NCBI GenBank assembly: GCA_965278995.1
Contig: OZ257136.1
Coordinates: forward strand, 3,100,001-3,164,000
From: JADJYF01 sp965278995
GTDB taxonomy: Bacteria > Pseudomonadota > Gammaproteobacteria > Ga0077536
Direction: 5' to 3'
DNA length: 64,000 nt
Shown: in pieces, positions 63,175 through 64,000 of the stretch
Numbering within the stretch: position 1 is the stretch's first letter
How the letters are laid out: the number at the start of each line of letters is the position of its first letter
Made by a program: the position numbers and the translations under genes
The notes under the pieces: model-generated
Told to the model about the DNA's origin: nothing
Database searches by the model: none
The model's input: only the letters and a program-made list of their open reading frames with translations

Positions 63175-64000
63175 ATGGAAATTAAAATTCCGGAGTTGGC
63201 ACTGGTTGTCCTGGTGGGTCCTTCTGGTTCGGGCAAATCGACATTCGCCAGGAACTACTTCAGGCCGACCGAGATCGTTTCGTCCGATTTCTGCAGGGGT
63301 CTGGTTTCCGACGATGAAAATGACCAAGCGGCAACGAAGGACGCGTTCGAGGTACTTCACTTCATCGCCGCCAAGCGGCTCCGAGCAGGCAAGCTGACGG
63401 TGGTTGACGCCACCAACGTTCAGCCCGAAGCCCGCAAGCCCCTGGTGGCTCTGGCCCGTGAGTATCACTGCCTACCTGTGGCACTGGTGCTCGACATTCC
63501 TGAGCGCATTTGCCGCGAACGTAATCAAGGTCGAACCGATCGCAATTTCGGCGAACACGTCATTCGCAACCAGTGCAGCCAGCTGCGGAAATCGATGCGG
63601 AACCTCGAGCGCGAGGGCTTTCGCCACGTAACTGTCCTCAAATCGCCAGACGAGCTCGTCGGGCTGACTATTCGACGCGACCCACTCTGGAATAACAAAA
63701 AGCATGAGAGCGGTCCATTCGATGTCATTGGCGACATTCACGGGTGTCTGGACGAGACGCTTGAGCTGCTCACGCAACTCGGTTATGAGGTCGCGACCCT
63801 GGACGGGCGCTATGCCGTAAACCATCGCGGGGGCCGCAAGATTGTTTTTGCCGGCGATCTTGTTGATCGCGGCCCCGATACACCCGGCGTAATTCGACTG
63901 GTTATGGATACCATCGCTTCCGGCGCCGCGTTTTGTGTTGCGGGAAATCATGACGTGAAGCTCTCTCGTGCTTTACGCGGACGCGATGTCAAGCTCACCC
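63175..64000 (+). CDS. pnkp: Polynucleotide kinase-phosphatase Pnkp (partial, 3' end outside)
   Basis: First 275 residues of bacterial Pnkp, the RNA end-healing and sealing enzyme. The N-terminal kinase has the P-loop GPSGSGKST (about 15-23) and lid region RICRERNQGRTDRNFG. The 2',3'-phosphatase (binuclear metallophosphoesterase) follows with GDIHGCLDE, AGDLVDRGPDTPG and AGNHDVKLSRA. The C-terminal ligase domain lies beyond the window. Start at 63175, 3 bp after hen1. Together they rebuild tRNAs cut by anticodon nucleases. Confidence 0.96.
   Translation, partial: MEIKIPELALVVLVGPSGSGKSTFARNYFRPTEIVSSDFCRGLVSDDENDQAATKDAFEVLHFIAAKRLRAGKLTVVDATNVQPEARKPLVALAREYHCLPVALVLDIPERICRERNQGRTDRNFGEHVIRNQCSQLRKSMRNLEREGFRHVTVLKSPDELVGLTIRRDPLWNNKKHESGPFDVIGDIHGCLDETLELLTQLGYEVATLDGRYAVNHRGGRKIVFAGDLVDRGPDTPGVIRLVMDTIASGAAFCVAGNHDVKLSRALRGRDVKLT

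Larger units (their letters stand above)
58553..64000 (+). mobile_element. Integrative element at tRNA-Ile carrying RNA-repair genes (left end)
   Basis: Everything after the tRNA fits an integrative island: an integrase in the tRNA orientation starting 86 bp from its 3' end, small DNA-binding proteins, a long intergenic zone rich in dyads, and non-core cargo (hen1, pnkp). The right boundary is outside the window, so the direct repeat of the tRNA end cannot be checked, nor can the cargo extent. It could be a phage-like satellite or an integrative mobilisable element. Confidence 0.65.

Overview
The window is chromosomal DNA of a Gammaproteobacterium with GC content near 60%. The evidence is conserved gammaproteobacterial gene strings: the atp operon next to parAB-rsmG-mnmG, glnA with ntrBC, tesA divergent from ybbA-ybbP, lysA with lptM, trxA-rho, and rpsU-dnaG-rpoD followed by tRNA-Ile(CAU). 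PEP-CTERM proteins and a GldG-type ABC cassette argue against an enteric. Genus cannot be fixed from the sequence; a Nevskiales/Steroidobacterales-like or Chromatiales-like lineage is only a guess.

Layout. 1-11065 (minus strand): the F-type ATP synthase operon (atpI to atpD, atpC just outside), then parB, parA, rsmG, mnmG, an arrangement typical near oriC. 11175-13016 (minus): a glycosyltransferase and an LpxH-like phosphoesterase. 13294-18101 (plus): an ABC exporter with GldG-like and DUF4340 partners. 18881-23174 (plus): glyQS, gmhB, plsC. 23083-24783 (minus): two PEP-CTERM proteins. 25065-26075: hemB. 26292-31033 (minus): glnA, a DUF4124 protein, ntrB, ntrC, with a clear sigma-54/NtrC promoter before glnA. 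31283-34756: lysA, a hidden 47-residue LptM lipoprotein, trxA, rho. 34781-42202: hinT, a Nudix protein, tesA, ybbAP, a cupin, hemH, DUF427, a nitroreductase. 42324-49455: slt, an NDUFA9-like reductase, cca, a cyclase-FHA protein, msrA, a MidA-like methyltransferase. 49521-53453: folM, a lipoprotein, folK, folB, plsY, tsaD. 53753-58389: the macromolecular synthesis operon rpsU-yqeY-dnaG-rpoD.

From 58476 the character changes. A tRNA-Ile(CAU) gene is followed directly by a tyrosine recombinase, two small DNA-binding proteins, about 1.3 kb almost free of plus-strand genes but packed with inverted repeats and hairpins, and then hen1 and pnkp, the bacterial RNA-repair pair. Pnkp runs off the window end. 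This looks like an integrative element carrying RNA repair, possibly with an uncharacterised structured RNA. It is the most interesting part of the window.

At least three palindromic intergenic elements of 100-160 bp (26080, 50289, 53458) and one fragment (52385) look like small non-autonomous repeats; two of them overlap stop codons.
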